NCBI GenBank assembly: GCA_946530565.1 | Contig: CAMNAE010000023.1 | Coordinates: forward strand, 1-11,832 | Direction of reading: 5' to 3' | DNA: 11,832 nt | Source: an uncultured Oscillibacter sp. | Lineage (GTDB): Bacteria; Bacillota; Clostridia; Oscillospirales; Oscillospiraceae | Shown: positions 10,990 through 11,832 of the stretch, in pieces | Layout of the letters: every line of letters begins with the position of its first letter | Numbering within the stretch: the stretch's first letter is position 1 | Notes under the pieces: generated by a model | What the model was told of the DNA's origin: nothing | The model's input: only the letters and a program-made list of their open reading frames with translations | Database searches by the model: none | Program-made: the position numbers and the translations under genes

Positions 10990-11832
10990 CGGCCTTTGGT
11001 GATTTGAGCGCCTCGGGCATGCGCGCGCTCACGGTCCTGCTGTTTTTCGCGGCGTTCGCCCTTCTTGCGCTGTGCCTCTATGAGCACGTTTCGCACGCTG
11101 AAACGCTGCGCCGCGTGCGCGACGGCGCGGTTTTTGGCGGCGCACTGCTTCTCCTCGCGCTTTTAACGGCCCGCGCCGACGGGGCGGCGCTCAACATCGC
11201 CGTGCCCTGGCTGCTGCTCGCCGCGCTCTGCGCACTTTTGATCGCGCACGCGCTTCGGGCGCTTGCGCGGGAGCGGCGCGAGAGCCGGGACCGGCTCTCG
11301 CCCTGGTCGATCAAGGAGGCGCTCGACGACCTGCCGTCCGGCGTCCTCTTCACCGACGCCGCGGGGCGGACGGTGCTCGTGAACCGGAGCCTCGGGCGGC
11401 TCTCCTCCGTCCTGCTTGGGGCGCTGCCGCAGACGCTCGGGGAGCTCAAAGCGGCGCTTTCAAAACCGGAGGCGCGCGGCGTCACGCGCCTGGATGACGA
11501 TCTCTACCGCTTTCCCGACGGGCGCGTGTGGCGCTTCCGCTTCGACCCGCTCCGAAACGCGCGTCTTGCGGGCTTTACGCAGACCGGCGCGCAGGATGTG
11601 ACGGAGGTCTGGAACACGAACGAGGCGCTCGCACGCGAGAACGCGGCCCTGCAGAAGACCGTGGCCGAGCTGCGCGCGATGGTGGACCGGCTGAGCGACC
11701 GCGTGCGCGAGCAGGAGACGCTCGAGCTCAAGATCCGCGTGCACAACGACATCGGCGCGAGCCTGATCGCGCTCTCGGAGCTCTATCGGAGCGGGGAGAC
11801 GGCGGACACCGATGAGCATTTGCGGCTTCTGG
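10986..11832 (+). CDS. Membrane sensor histidine kinase (3' end outside window)
   Basis: 282 codons are visible, starting at the ATG that overlaps the preceding TGA by four bases. Three hydrophobic segments lie at about 12-33, 47-61 and 68-90. A PAS-like domain follows (about 112-205: LDDLPSGVLFTDAAGRTVLVNRSL, then YRFPDGRVWRFRFDPL), then a coiled coil (about 210-245) leading into the dimerisation helix KIRVHNDIGASLIALSEL. His253 is the likely phosphorylation site. Its surroundings resemble the HisKA_3-like H-box of Clostridial kinases, but the residue after the His is Asn where an acid is usual. The ATP-binding domain must lie beyond the window. With the preceding 7TM-type gene it forms a two-gene sensor module; a LuxR-type response regulator next is typical of such operons but cannot be seen. 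The signal and target genes are unknown. Confidence 0.85.
   Translation, partial: MTAFGDLSASGMRALTVLLFFAAFALLALCLYEHVSHAETLRRVRDGAVFGGALLLLALLTARADGAALNIAVPWLLLAALCALLIAHALRALARERRESRDRLSPWSIKEALDDLPSGVLFTDAAGRTVLVNRSLGRLSSVLLGALPQTLGELKAALSKPEARGVTRLDDDLYRFPDGRVWRFRFDPLRNARLAGFTQTGAQDVTEVWNTNEALARENAALQKTVAELRAMVDRLSDRVREQETLELKIRVHNDIGASLIALSELYRSGETADTDEHLRLL

Overview
The window is GC-rich bacterial DNA with AGGAGG-type ribosome binding sites, sigma-A-like promoters and a U-tracted intrinsic terminator. It also holds the dispersed hairpin repeats I associate with gut Clostridia. I infer a high-GC Oscillospiraceae-like Firmicute (Bacillota). No rRNA, tRNA, CRISPR array, insertion sequence or phage gene is visible.

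Layout: (1) 1-939, minus strand: the first 313 codons of an XRE/Cro-type helix-turn-helix regulator with a large C-terminal domain; its 3' end lies left of the window. (2) 940-1127: a divergent control region with overlapping promoters on both strands, a perfect 5+3+5 palindrome and a perfect 8-bp inverted repeat. (3) 1128-8819, plus strand: one gene for a 2563-residue secreted protein. It has a signal peptide, many beta-rich Ig-like segments, a helical middle part, a Listeria-Bacteroides (InlB-type) repeat and four tandem DUF4214-type units at the C-terminus. (4) 8820-9324: a non-coding stretch with three different dispersed repeats in a row, then a strong bidirectional terminator, then a promoter and ribosome binding site. 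(5) 9325-10989 and 10986 to the right edge: two genes joined by an ATGA overlap. The first encodes a 7TM-type membrane sensor with a degenerate kinase-like cytoplasmic part. The second encodes a membrane histidine kinase whose H-box is reached just before the sequence ends.

How they may work together: the divergent regulator is well placed to control the giant exported protein. The membrane sensor pair forms a separate transcription unit that probably continues into a response regulator beyond the window. A similar TGCAT/TTGCAAAT motif lies at both plus-strand promoters, so shared control is possible but unproven. The most unusual items are the giant protein's domain order, its lack of TTA/CTA/TCA codons over 2,328 codons (leaving the opposite strand open), the paired canonical/degenerate kinase genes, and the stacked repeats behind the giant gene.
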